From: Oceanospirillaceae bacterium
GTDB taxonomy: Bacteria; Pseudomonadota; Gammaproteobacteria; Pseudomonadales; Balneatricaceae
Assembly (NCBI GenBank): GCA_029938085.1
Contig: JAPYOS010000007.1
Location: 89,376-124,017, forward strand
Direction: 5' to 3'
Length of the DNA stretch: 34,642 nt
Each line of letters starts with the position of its first letter. Positions within the stretch are counted from its first letter, which is position 1. The position numbers and the translations under genes are program-made. Of this stretch, positions 1 to 7,354 are shown piece after piece. The notes beneath the pieces were generated by a model that made no database searches, was not told the origin of the DNA, and saw only the letters and a list, made by a program, of their open reading frames with translations.

Positions 1-56
1 TGGTTAGATGGTTAGATGGTTAGATGGTTAGATGGTTAGATGGTTAGATGGTTAGG
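1..56. repeat. 8-bp tandem repeat (TGGTTAGA)n
   Basis: Six perfect head-to-tail copies of TGGTTAGA, plus a seventh ending TGGTTAGG, run from the first base to position 56. The array is cut by the window edge, so the true copy number is unknown. The unit is 8 bp, not a multiple of three, so copy changes inside a coding region would shift frame. I see no ORF crossing it within the window, so it could equally be a non-coding microsatellite that alters promoter spacing for a gene to the left. Confidence 0.9.
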
Positions 57-77
57 CTACACGAACAGGGCATAGCT

Positions 78-257
78 CTATTTACACCTATAACTCACCA
101 TATCTACCGACATTACTTGCCCATTTCCACATTCTTTTACAGCGGCTACTCCATTAACATATACAGCCAGTGGAGGATAAGCTACGTAGACCGCCCCCGA
201 AAGGGCAAATACAACTAGCAAAGTCTTAACATAAATATGAGCATTTAATTTTTTCAA
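78..257 (-). CDS. putative small membrane or exported peptide (59 aa), TTG start
   Basis: I do not recognise this protein. Read on the minus strand from a TTG at 257, it gives 59 residues: a lysine-containing N-terminus (LKKLNAHIYVK), a hydrophobic stretch around residues 12-34 that could be a signal peptide or one membrane helix, then a short polar tail with two cysteines (KECGNGQ...SYRCK). The TTG overlaps the TGA stop of the small ORF upstream (TTGA), as in translationally coupled genes, but no good ribosome site lies just before it. The composition looks protein-like, yet length and start codon make this tentative. Confidence 0.3.
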   Translation of the reverse strand: MKKLNAHIYVKTLLVVFALSGAVYVAYPPLAVYVNGVAAVKECGNGQVMSVDMVSYRCK

Positions 258-376
258 GCGATTGAATAACCCAAGCCTGAATAACCTGGGGCACCCTCCT
301 CTTTAATTACACGAAAAGCCATTTGTACTGACAGATTTAACATTTTCAGAACCACCACAAATGCTAAACGAGGCAT
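254..376 (-). CDS. putative small peptide (40 aa)
   Basis: I do not recognise this ORF. It starts at an ATG at 376, just after an in-frame TAA, with a weak GTGGA-like ribosome site. It encodes 40 residues: a hydrophobic N-terminal half (MPRLAFVVVLKMLNL) and a Gly/Tyr-rich end (GAPGYSGLGYSIA). Its TGA overlaps the TTG of the next small ORF by the four bases TTGA, so the two could be coupled or be two parts of one frameshifted gene. A longer ORF in another frame (303-560) overlaps it. I prefer this one because of its sensible composition and the coupling, but confidence is low. Confidence 0.25.
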   Translation of the reverse strand: MPRLAFVVVLKMLNLSVQMAFRVIKEEGAPGYSGLGYSIA

Positions 377-597
377 ATAAAATCCACTTTACGATGCGTT
401 TTAGTATTAAACCACGGACAATACCCACTAGGGAATTAAAAATAGATCGATCCTGACGCCTTTGGTCCTCTGTATTCGGAAGGTTCAAGTATTGATATCC
501 GCATCTTGTTAGCCTACCCAAAACCTTTGTCGTCCGACAATGATGGGGCCTAGGCCGCAAAATTCAGTCAATCCATTACATCGGGGCACGGATCAAC

Positions 598-632
598 GGG
601 GTAAGCTATGGAGTCTGACCCCTTTGATTTCG
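598..632. repeat. possible REP-like palindromic element
   Basis: GGGGT (598-602) and ACCCC (618-622) can form a 5-bp stem. On the minus strand the segment reads AAAGGGGTCAGACTCC, resembling the GGGGTCAGA-type motifs often found near REP-associated tyrosine transposases in gammaproteobacteria. Only one copy is visible here and no transposase is present, so this rests on motif recall. Confidence 0.3.
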
Positions 633-690
633 TTTATCACGTTTGGGCTGGAAGCCAAATTCAGCTAAAGAACATTTTTTACATAGGGCT

Positions 691-719
691 GTGGCAAAAG
701 TCATTTTATATACTACAAT
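691..719 (+). promoter_or_regulatory. candidate sigma-70 promoter for the microcin precursor
   Basis: GTGGCA (691-696) and TACAAT (714-719) are separated by 17 bp, about 75 bp before the precursor start. The -10 matches 5 of 6 consensus bases and the -35 matches 4 of 6. The AT-rich surroundings make chance matches likely. Confidence 0.3.
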
Positions 720-793
720 TATATTCGAAGGTCGCAATTTTGCAGACTTTCTTAGTAGTAACATTCTAATATTAATTACATGGAGTTATTAAA

Positions 794-1003
794 ATGAATG
801 AATTAACAATGAATGAAATGCAGCAAGTTGGTGGGGGGCGTCTTCCTAAACACGCCGGTAATAGTCAAAAAAAAGAAAGTAAAGGCTTCCAGAACTCGAG
901 CATTTCTAGAGCTTGCTTTGGGGCCGCAGCCGTAGTGACAAGTGTAATGGGGCCTATAGGTTTAGGAATATCTGCGGTGCTTGCCGCTGTGTCCACCCAG
1001 TAA
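794..1003 (+). CDS. microcin/class II bacteriocin precursor with double-glycine leader
   Basis: This 69-residue peptide starts MNELTMNEMQQVGGG, a classic double-glycine leader of the type cut by C39-peptidase ABC exporters (compare the MRTLTLNELDSVSGG leader of microcin V). Cleavage after Gly14 would release a core of about 55 residues. The core has a Lys/Ser-rich basic first half (residues 16-40) and a hydrophobic, Gly/Ala-rich helix-like second half (42-66, GAAAVVTSVMGPIGLGISAV) that suits membrane insertion. There is a single cysteine (Cys41), so no internal disulfide. GGAG at 782-785 sits eight bases before the ATG. Immediately downstream are a probable immunity gene and a full secretion system with a matching peptidase domain. 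I do not recognise the core sequence itself. Confidence 0.8.
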   Translation: MNELTMNEMQQVGGGRLPKHAGNSQKKESKGFQNSSISRACFGAAAVVTSVMGPIGLGISAVLAAVSTQ

Positions 1004-1017
1004 TGCCAGTATAAATC

Positions 1018-1063
1018 GGCCGCATGATGTTTGATTTTTGTCAAAAAAAGACATCATGCGGCC
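1018..1063 (+). promoter_or_regulatory. 13-bp perfect hairpin between microcin precursor and immunity gene
   Basis: GGCCGCATGATGT (1018-1030) pairs perfectly with ACATCATGCGGCC (1051-1063) around a 20-base loop, in which TTGA and TCAA can pair further. No T-run follows on either strand, so it is not a standard intrinsic terminator. The right arm contains the ATG at 1056, the best start of the downstream gene. The structure could therefore protect the precursor mRNA end or hide the immunity start codon. Confidence 0.75.
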
Positions 1064-1274
1064 ACTTAAAAAGAATTCTAAAATAATGAAGTTTTTCTAT
1101 CGCTGGATCTTCCCCCCATTCTATACTTTAGGCGTTTTGCTACTTTTAAATACTTTTAAAATCACTGATTTAGATTACAAATATATTGTATTGTTGATAC
1201 TGCTTTTTGTTTTTTTATTTCCAGCACTTTATTGGTACGTAGGTCAAAGGTTTCAGCTGCTAAAGGTTCGCTAG
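1056..1274 (+). CDS. small two-helix membrane protein, probable microcin immunity protein
   Basis: I recognise no named family. The product has 72 residues from the ATG at 1056 (78 from an in-frame TTG at 1038). It has a lysine-rich cytoplasmic-type N-terminus (MRPLKKNSK) and two predicted membrane segments: WIFPPFYTLGVLLLLNTF, and a very hydrophobic stretch starting IVLLILLFVF and ending near YWYVG. A short basic tail follows. Size, topology and position directly after the bacteriocin gene are what is expected of a self-immunity protein, so the role is inferred from context. No strong ribosome site precedes either start, and the ATG lies in the right arm of a strong hairpin. A third possible start is the ATG at 1086. 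Confidence 0.6.
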   Translation: MRPLKKNSKIMKFFYRWIFPPFYTLGVLLLLNTFKITDLDYKYIVLLILLFVFLFPALYWYVGQRFQLLKVR

Positions 1275-1407
1275 GCCGACTAGCTAGTTCACAGATAAGT
1301 ACATAAGTATAAGTGCCTTATAAGCGATAGTGCCAAAACTAATCAAGTGTAAAATTATTTATTATTTAACGTTTTATTAGTATATTCTGAAGGTAGTCAG
1401 GGGATTT

Positions 1408-2661
1408 ATGGAACAAGGACTGTTTCGTCAACAAGCCGTTAAAAAGCAACAGGTTCGCTTATATGGCCCGGTATTATTACGTCAACCTGTATCGTATTTA
1501 GTGGTTTTCTCTTGTTTATTTTTGTTTTCAATTCTAGCCTTTATTTTACTGTTCTTTGGTGAACTCGCCCGCAAGAAAACTGTATCTGGTTACTTAGTGC
1601 CCCAAGCAGGCCTACTAAAAGTGAAGTCTTCTCGAGCAGGCTATGTTAGTCAATCACTCGTTGTTCAAGGCGCTTTGGTGGCTAAAGATCAGCTTTTACT
1701 ATCACTACACGACCCTAATCAGCTTTTATCTGGCACTTCTGTGGGCGCTCAATTACTAGACAAACTTTCTGACCAAGAAGCTTTGCTACATCAGCGCCTT
1801 GCTGGCTTGGTGTCTATTAGCTTAAATCAAAACGCTGACATTGACGCCAAACTGACTAGCCTTGATTTAGAGCGCAAATCGCTGGTTTTGCAAGTGGGTA
1901 TTACCCAACAACGTTTGCAGCTTGCCAAGCATCAAGTAGAACGCATGGAGGCCTTGGCAAAAGCTCACGTTGCTGCACGGATTAAAGTAGACGACGCGCG
2001 CAACTTGTTGTTGCAACTTCAGTCAACACAAGCTGAATTCAAAAGGGCCGTACAAACTAACAAAAGCCAAATCACCCAATATAAACTACAACAACAACGC
2101 CAACAATTACAGGCTAGCAATGACCAAGCCCAATTGAGTTATAACCTGTTAGATATTGAACAAAGGCGTTTGCAACTACAAGGCGAACAACAGTCCCTCA
2201 TTAAAGCGCCACGGGACGGGGTGGTCACTCAAGTTTTAGTGAAAACCAATGAATTGGTTCAGCAAGGCCAAGTGGTGATGCATTTGATGCCCACAAATAG
2301 CTTGTTACTTGCACAGCTATTAGTGCCCACCCAAGCCATGGGCTTTATCACCGAAGGGCAAACAGTGAACATTCGTTATACTGCCTTTCCATACCAAAAA
2401 TTTGGCCTGTATAGCGGTGTGGTGTCACAAGTATCGCAAACTACACTCACCCCTAACGAAACTCGCGACCTACCCTTTCCTGTTCAAACTGCTGCCTACA
2501 AAGTGATGGTGAGGTTAGATACTCAATCTGTAGACGCTTACGGTAGATCAATGGCACTAAAACCTGGCATGCAGGTAAGCGTAGATATTCGCTTAGAAGA
2601 GCGTTCTTTGTGGGAGTGGTTGCTAGAACCCTTATTGAGTTTAAAAGGACGTTTTTCATGA
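1408..2661 (+). CDS. HlyD-family periplasmic adaptor of a microcin type I exporter
   Basis: This 417-residue protein belongs to the HlyD/CvaA membrane-fusion family, which links an inner-membrane ABC exporter to an outer-membrane channel. One membrane helix lies at about residues 29-50, after a short cytoplasmic N-terminus. A biotinyl-lipoyl-like half follows (KVKSSRAGYVSQSLVVQGALV). Next is a long Gln/Leu-rich coiled coil (about 120-265), then the second lipoyl half (IKAPRDGVVTQVLVKTNELV) and a beta-barrel region. The length is typical for CvaA-like adaptors. AGGGGA sits just before the ATG. Its TGA overlaps the ATG of the ABC exporter gene (ATGA), so the two are translationally coupled. A weak promoter-like pair (TTTATT, 17 bp, TATATT) lies just upstream. 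Confidence 0.92.
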   Translation: MEQGLFRQQAVKKQQVRLYGPVLLRQPVSYLVVFSCLFLFSILAFILLFFGELARKKTVSGYLVPQAGLLKVKSSRAGYVSQSLVVQGALVAKDQLLLSLHDPNQLLSGTSVGAQLLDKLSDQEALLHQRLAGLVSISLNQNADIDAKLTSLDLERKSLVLQVGITQQRLQLAKHQVERMEALAKAHVAARIKVDDARNLLLQLQSTQAEFKRAVQTNKSQITQYKLQQQRQQLQASNDQAQLSYNLLDIEQRRLQLQGEQQSLIKAPRDGVVTQVLVKTNELVQQGQVVMHLMPTNSLLLAQLLVPTQAMGFITEGQTVNIRYTAFPYQKFGLYSGVVSQVSQTTLTPNETRDLPFPVQTAAYKVMVRLDTQSVDAYGRSMALKPGMQVSVDIRLEERSLWEWLLEPLLSLKGRFS

Positions 2662-4766
2662 GCCAGGTAGATACCAGTAATCTTGTTAATTCGGGGGGTC
2701 TCGGTTTAAGCGCCAAACTACCGGTGATTTTACAGGCCGAGGCTTCGGAATGTGGTTTGGCCTGTTTGGCCATGATTGCAGGTTACCATGGTTTTGAAAC
2801 GGACTTAAATCAGCTCAGGCGGCGTTTCTCCATGTCCATGCACGGCGTCAACCTGAAGCAATTGCGGGATATGGCCACCCGCATGCACCTCAATGGCCGC
2901 GCCTTACAGTTGGAAATAGAACACCTTAAAGACCTGCAATTACCCTGTATATTGCATTGGGATATGAACCATTTTGTGGTGCTTAAGTCTGTGCGCAAGG
3001 GTCGTATTACCATCCATGACCCAGACCAAGGCGTACGCCATTTTAACCAGGCGGAGTTTGCAGAACATTTTACCGGCATTGCCATGGAGCTCACACCCAC
3101 CCAAGCGTTTAGCGTTAAGTCTGACAAACAATCGATTAGCCTTACCAGCTTGTGGTCTAAGTCGTCTGGTATTGGCCGTAGTTTGTTGGTGATCTTGGGT
3201 TTATCCATTCTATTGCAGGTTTTTGGCATTGCTGCGCCCTTTTATATGCAAGTGGTGGTGGATGACGTGGTGCAACGGGCCGATGTGGATTTGTTATTGG
3301 TGCTGGCCTTGGGGTTTGGTTTATTAATGATTATGGAAACCTTAACCCAAGGTTTACGTGGCTTATTGATTTTGCATCTAGCCAGCCATTTAAGTTTGCA
3401 AATGGCCAACAACCTGTTTCGCCATTTGATTCGTTTGCCTTTGCAGTTCTTTGAAAAACGTCACATGGGCAACATATTGTCTCGTTTTGGCTCCCTTGAA
3501 CAAGTACGAGAGCTTATTTCTAGTGGTTTAGTGGCCGCCGTGGTGGATGGTATTATGGCCATCATCACCTTAATGATTATGTTTATTTATAGCGTAAAAC
3601 TAGCATTAGTAGTGATTGGTGTAACTGTGCTTTATTTTTTACTACGTTTAGCTTTATATCGCCCGTTTCGCACCCGTACAGAAGAAAGTTTGGTGGCCGA
3701 TGCCAAACAACAATCCCACTTTATGGAAAGCATTAGAGCTATTCAAAGCATTAAAGTGTTTCAGCAAGAAAACGAACGTCACAGCCGCTGGCAAAATCAT
3801 TATGCCGATACCATTAACACCGGCATTCGTATAGGCCACTGGAACATTGGTTACACCACTCTTAACCAGTTGTTATTTGGTGTAGAGAACATCGTTATCA
3901 TCTACTTAGCGGCCAACGCCGTGATTGATTCGGTGATCTCGTTAGGTATGTTGTATGCCTTTATGAGTTATAAGCAGCGCTTTATCAGCAGTATGGATTC
4001 GTTTATCACCCAAGTTATTGAATTTAAAATGCTAGGTCTACATCTTGAGCGGCTTAGCGACATTGTATTAGCTAAGGCCGAAGAAGACCCAGAAACTGGG
4101 TTTGCTGTTGTTGATGGCAACCAACTTCAGTTACAAGGCTATTTTAAAGTGGAAAATGCTAGCTTTCGTTATTCTGAAGCCACCGAGCCCGTATTTAGCC
4201 AACTCAACTTCGACATTGCCAGCGGTGAATCAGTGGCTTTAGTCGGCCCTTCGGGTTGTGGCAAAACCACACTGGTTAAATGCCTTATGGGGTTATTGCC
4301 TTTAGACGAAGGCCAAATCTATATTGACGATAAACCCATAGAGCAATCCACGCTATTTAGAGGCCGTATAGGGGCGGTAATGCAAGACGACCAACTAGTG
4401 TCTGGCTCTTTGGCAGACAACATCAGTTGTTTTGACCCAATTATAGATGAAGCTCGGATTGCTCAAAGTGCCGCCATGGCTAACATTCACGATGACATTA
4501 TGGCGATGCCCATGAACTACAACACCTTGGTAGGCGACATGGGGGCATCTTTGTCTGGCGGTCAAAAACAACGTGTATTGTTGGCAAGAGCGCTCTATCG
4601 CAAACCGGACGTGCTGTTCTTAGACGAAGCCACCAGCCATTTAGACATTGCCGGAGAATCCATTGTTAACGAACATATAAAACAACTTAAGATCACCCGT
4701 ATTATGGTGGCCCACAGGCCAGAAACGATTGCTACGGCGGATAGGGTGATTGACATAGGACGTTAG
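2658..4766 (+). CDS. peptidase C39 ABC transporter, microcin leader-cleaving exporter (CvaB-like)
   Basis: This 702-residue inner-membrane protein should cut the double-glycine leader from the precursor at 794 and pump out the core using ATP. The N-terminal C39 peptidase has its oxyanion glutamine (QAEASECG) and the triad Cys32 (ECGLAC), His105 (NHFVVL) and Asp121 (HDPDQG). A six-helix membrane domain spans roughly 170-470. The nucleotide-binding domain has Walker A GPSGCGKTT (from 530), signature LSGGQKQR (632), Walker B VLFLDEA (652) and an H-loop (VAHRPE). All catalytic residues are present. I chose the ATG at 2658, which overlaps the adaptor stop and has AAGGA upstream. An earlier in-frame ATG at 2610 lies inside the adaptor gene and would add a meaningless extension. 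Confidence 0.94.
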   Translation: MSQVDTSNLVNSGGLGLSAKLPVILQAEASECGLACLAMIAGYHGFETDLNQLRRRFSMSMHGVNLKQLRDMATRMHLNGRALQLEIEHLKDLQLPCILHWDMNHFVVLKSVRKGRITIHDPDQGVRHFNQAEFAEHFTGIAMELTPTQAFSVKSDKQSISLTSLWSKSSGIGRSLLVILGLSILLQVFGIAAPFYMQVVVDDVVQRADVDLLLVLALGFGLLMIMETLTQGLRGLLILHLASHLSLQMANNLFRHLIRLPLQFFEKRHMGNILSRFGSLEQVRELISSGLVAAVVDGIMAIITLMIMFIYSVKLALVVIGVTVLYFLLRLALYRPFRTRTEESLVADAKQQSHFMESIRAIQSIKVFQQENERHSRWQNHYADTINTGIRIGHWNIGYTTLNQLLFGVENIVIIYLAANAVIDSVISLGMLYAFMSYKQRFISSMDSFITQVIEFKMLGLHLERLSDIVLAKAEEDPETGFAVVDGNQLQLQGYFKVENASFRYSEATEPVFSQLNFDIASGESVALVGPSGCGKTTLVKCLMGLLPLDEGQIYIDDKPIEQSTLFRGRIGAVMQDDQLVSGSLADNISCFDPIIDEARIAQSAAMANIHDDIMAMPMNYNTLVGDMGASLSGGQKQRVLLARALYRKPDVLFLDEATSHLDIAGESIVNEHIKQLKITRIMVAHRPETIATADRVIDIGR

Positions 4767-4857
4767 TCTGCAAAGCTAAGTAAAGCCAATAGCGCTGAGC
4801 GCAAGGTTTGGTTACACTGTGGCCTTACCGTGTTAAACCCACACATAAGGAATACCC

Positions 4858-6126
4858 TTGGCCTATTCACCGCGTCTTGCCGCCCTTTTCGTCACTCTTA
4901 TTGCCACCAGCGGCGTCCAAGCCAGCCAACTGCAAGACCTATATCAACAAGCCCAAGCGAATGACGCAAGCTATTTGGCCGCACAACATAGCCTCAATGC
5001 TAAGCTACAGATCATTCCTCAAGCCCAAAGTGCGCTCATGCCTCAGGTCAGTGCCAACTTTAACCAAAGCCTGCCATTGGACGCCCGTGCAGACAGCCAC
5101 AACTATAGCGTACAAATTGCCCTACCGTTAAGGTTGGATGCCTATTACGGTATGAAAGTTGCCCAACAAAGTGCGGCAAGTGCCCGCACCAGTTTTGAAA
5201 AATCTGAGCAAAACCTTATTTTTTCGGTGATAGAACGTTATTTTGCCGTGTTAAAACAGCAACGCCAACTCACCTCTAGCCAAGCAGAGCTAAAAGCCAT
5301 TCAACAACGGCTCAAACAAACCCAGCAACAAGTAGACGTGGGTTTAGCCAGCAACATACAGTTGCAAGACATGCAAGCCAACGTACAGCAGCTTCAGGTC
5401 GCCTTGCTGCAGGTACAGCAGAACCTAAACCTAGCGCGCGCAGACGTAGAAAACCTGACCAACCAACCGCTGGCTGAGACACTGGCTAACTTATCCGCAG
5501 ATTTTGGCCCACACCTTATTGATAATCAAAACTTACAAGCATGGTTTCAACTGGCCAATACCAATAACCTAGACATTGTTAGCAATGGCTTTGGCACCCT
5601 GCAGGCCTACCACAACTACCAAGCCAAGGACGTTGGACTGTATCCCAAAGCCACCATAAGCTTAGCGCAAGCCTTTAACAGCGCCCTGCCAACTAAAGAC
5701 TCTACCAGTTTTAGCATTGCGGTTTCTGGCACCTTGTACGATGGTGGTTTAAATAAAGCCCAAACCATGGAAGCGCAAGAAAATTGGCATGCCAGCCAAC
5801 AACAAGGCGCTGCAATACAGCGAGCCACGCATCATCAAGTCAGGCGCTGGCACCAAGCCTTAGAAACCAACCGCCAACAAATTCAAGCCTACACTCAGCT
5901 ATTAGCTTCTGTGCAGTCATCTTTGTCTGGCAAGACTAAAGAGTATGAACTGGGTTTACGGGACGTTAGCGACCTGTTAGATGCTGAGAAACTGGTATTT
6001 TCAGCCCAAAGAAATTTAGCCAACGCCCGCTTGGACTTAGTATTGAACCAACTCCGTTTGAAGCAAGTGAGTGGTGTATTAAGCAGCGATGACTTGGTGC
6101 AGCTCGATAGCTGGCTTAACCAATAG
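4858..6126 (+). CDS. TolC-family outer-membrane channel of the microcin exporter
   Basis: This 422-residue protein is a TolC-type outer-membrane efflux protein, with the repeated Gln/Leu/Ala-rich helices that form the periplasmic tunnel (for example LQDLYQQAQANDASYLAA near residue 25, and KEYELGLRDVSDLLDAEKLV near the C-terminus). A signal peptide covers the first 22 residues, ending SGVQA before SQLQ. The start is TTG, supported by AAGGA six bases upstream and by the signal peptide beginning directly there. It lies 91 bp after the ABC exporter on the same strand and completes the three-part secretion system. Its last 11 bases overlap the end of the convergent ATPase gene. Confidence 0.9.
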   Translation: MAYSPRLAALFVTLIATSGVQASQLQDLYQQAQANDASYLAAQHSLNAKLQIIPQAQSALMPQVSANFNQSLPLDARADSHNYSVQIALPLRLDAYYGMKVAQQSAASARTSFEKSEQNLIFSVIERYFAVLKQQRQLTSSQAELKAIQQRLKQTQQQVDVGLASNIQLQDMQANVQQLQVALLQVQQNLNLARADVENLTNQPLAETLANLSADFGPHLIDNQNLQAWFQLANTNNLDIVSNGFGTLQAYHNYQAKDVGLYPKATISLAQAFNSALPTKDSTSFSIAVSGTLYDGGLNKAQTMEAQENWHASQQQGAAIQRATHHQVRRWHQALETNRQQIQAYTQLLASVQSSLSGKTKEYELGLRDVSDLLDAEKLVFSAQRNLANARLDLVLNQLRLKQVSGVLSSDDLVQLDSWLNQ

Positions 6127-7339
6127 CCGCAATCAGCTGGGCCACATCGGCCTGTGGGTTTTGCTCACTAACGGCGAGTAAATCGAGCATGGTTTTTATC
6201 GCCAGGCGTGGATTCAAAAAGTACTGATTGCCATACACAGTACGGCACTGAAGCAACAGTGCCCACAGCTCCATGTCATCTATTAAGTAATCTTTAGCAT
6301 TGCCGTAAGCCTGCAGATCTCGCAGCTTGTGGAGCAGATCATCCATCTCCATCTCTTGCAAAGGCTGCAATTCGATAACCGGGCCCGACACGTCTTTTAA
6401 GCCGTTTTTTGCCATCACGTTAAGCGCCAATCGACTCTTCAAGGCGGGCATACTAAACAGACCTTTTTTCTCGTCGTAAACAAACTCTGGGGTTCCCAAA
6501 AACACAAACCCCATACCATGCACCTGCCCTTGAAGGCAGTCATTTACAATATTTAAAATTTCATTAAAATTGTTAATGCGCGACTGCTTATGGCTCAGTT
6601 CATGTAGCGCCACCATTTCGTCTAGACAAATAAGTAGCCCAGAATAACCTGCCATGCGCACAAACTGACAAAGCATTTTTAAGCCGCTAAAAAAGTTACG
6701 GTAATCAATAATACTACGCACGCCTAACGCCGCCTTTGCATCAGCCAGACTACTAAACTCGCCTCTGAGCCAACGTAAGGCTGTACTTTTTAAGCCATCA
6801 TCTTGATTTTCGAGCCCTAACCAATAGCGTTGAATCACTTTGATAAAATCAAAGCCGCCGGCTAACTCTTCAAAGTCGCGTAATCGATGGGCAATATGTT
6901 GCTCTGGCCCCACGTTACTGACATGAGCTTCACGTAACGTGGTTAAAATAAAACGCTCTACAATATTCACCAAAGCCGTACCGTCTGGCCTAGTCTTGGT
7001 ACTAAAGGATCGCACTAAAGCCGAGTAGAGGTTACGTGTTTCCCCTGTGCGGGCTTGTAGGCGCTTGTCTGGTGACAATGCTGCGCTAGCCACCACCAGG
7101 CCTTGCTTAATACCCTGCTGGCGTGTCAATTCACCAATGAAGGTCTTTCCCGTACCATAGGCACCAGTGACAAAACGCACACTAGAACCGCCCTTACTGA
7201 TGTGCAATATGTCTTTAGCCAAGGTCGCTTGCTCGCCAGCCCGACCCACTTGGATCAAATCGATATGATCAGCTGGCACAACACCCGCTCTAAGGGATTT
7301 GAGTACCTGATCACTTTGCATGGTCGAAACTTGGGTCAT
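6116..7339 (-). CDS. orphan P-loop ATPase of the BrxD/DUF2791 type
   Basis: This 407-residue protein looks like the ATP-binding proteins of the DUF2791/BrxD group, known from BREX phage-defence loci and TerB-associated loci. Visible features are a Walker A motif TGAYGTGKT (residues 58-66), a family-typical segment NFFSGLKMLCQFVRMAGYSG, a Walker B LLICLDE (235-241) and a sensor-like FLGTPEF. No other BREX, Ter or DISARM gene is in the window. Instead it is the last gene of the trmA-mrp-dcd run, 15 bp after dcd. The start has a poor ribosome site (GAGCC before ATG). The biological role is unknown. It may be a stand-alone housekeeping paralogue or a captured defence gene. The family call is from motif pattern and should be confirmed by a profile search. 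Confidence 0.75.
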   Translation of the reverse strand: MTQVSTMQSDQVLKSLRAGVVPADHIDLIQVGRAGEQATLAKDILHISKGGSSVRFVTGAYGTGKTFIGELTRQQGIKQGLVVASAALSPDKRLQARTGETRNLYSALVRSFSTKTRPDGTALVNIVERFILTTLREAHVSNVGPEQHIAHRLRDFEELAGGFDFIKVIQRYWLGLENQDDGLKSTALRWLRGEFSSLADAKAALGVRSIIDYRNFFSGLKMLCQFVRMAGYSGLLICLDEMVALHELSHKQSRINNFNEILNIVNDCLQGQVHGMGFVFLGTPEFVYDEKKGLFSMPALKSRLALNVMAKNGLKDVSGPVIELQPLQEMEMDDLLHKLRDLQAYGNAKDYLIDDMELWALLLQCRTVYGNQYFLNPRLAIKTMLDLLAVSEQNPQADVAQLIAAIG

Positions 7340-7354
7340 AAGTTAAAAGGCTCG

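Larger units (their letters stand above)
377..793. other. gene-poor AT-rich region upstream of the microcin cassette
   Basis: I see no convincing gene in these roughly 400 bases. An 85-codon minus-strand ORF (303-560) covers part of it, but its basic, low-complexity product looks like chance. The stretch also holds a possible REP-like palindrome (598-632) and, near its right end, the candidate promoter and ribosome site of the microcin precursor. Confidence 0.5.

Noticed and set aside
303-560. 85-codon minus-strand ORF
   Set aside because: The product is basic with no domain or signal features, no ribosome site, and overlaps a better-looking small ORF in another frame.
1018-1063. Hairpin as an intrinsic terminator after the microcin precursor
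   Set aside because: No T-run follows the stem on either strand, so it was reported as a regulatory or stability structure instead.
4808-5131. 107-codon plus-strand ORF overlapping the TolC-like gene
   Set aside because: It is out of frame with a clear TolC-family protein that has a signal peptide and ribosome site; the product has no recognisable features.
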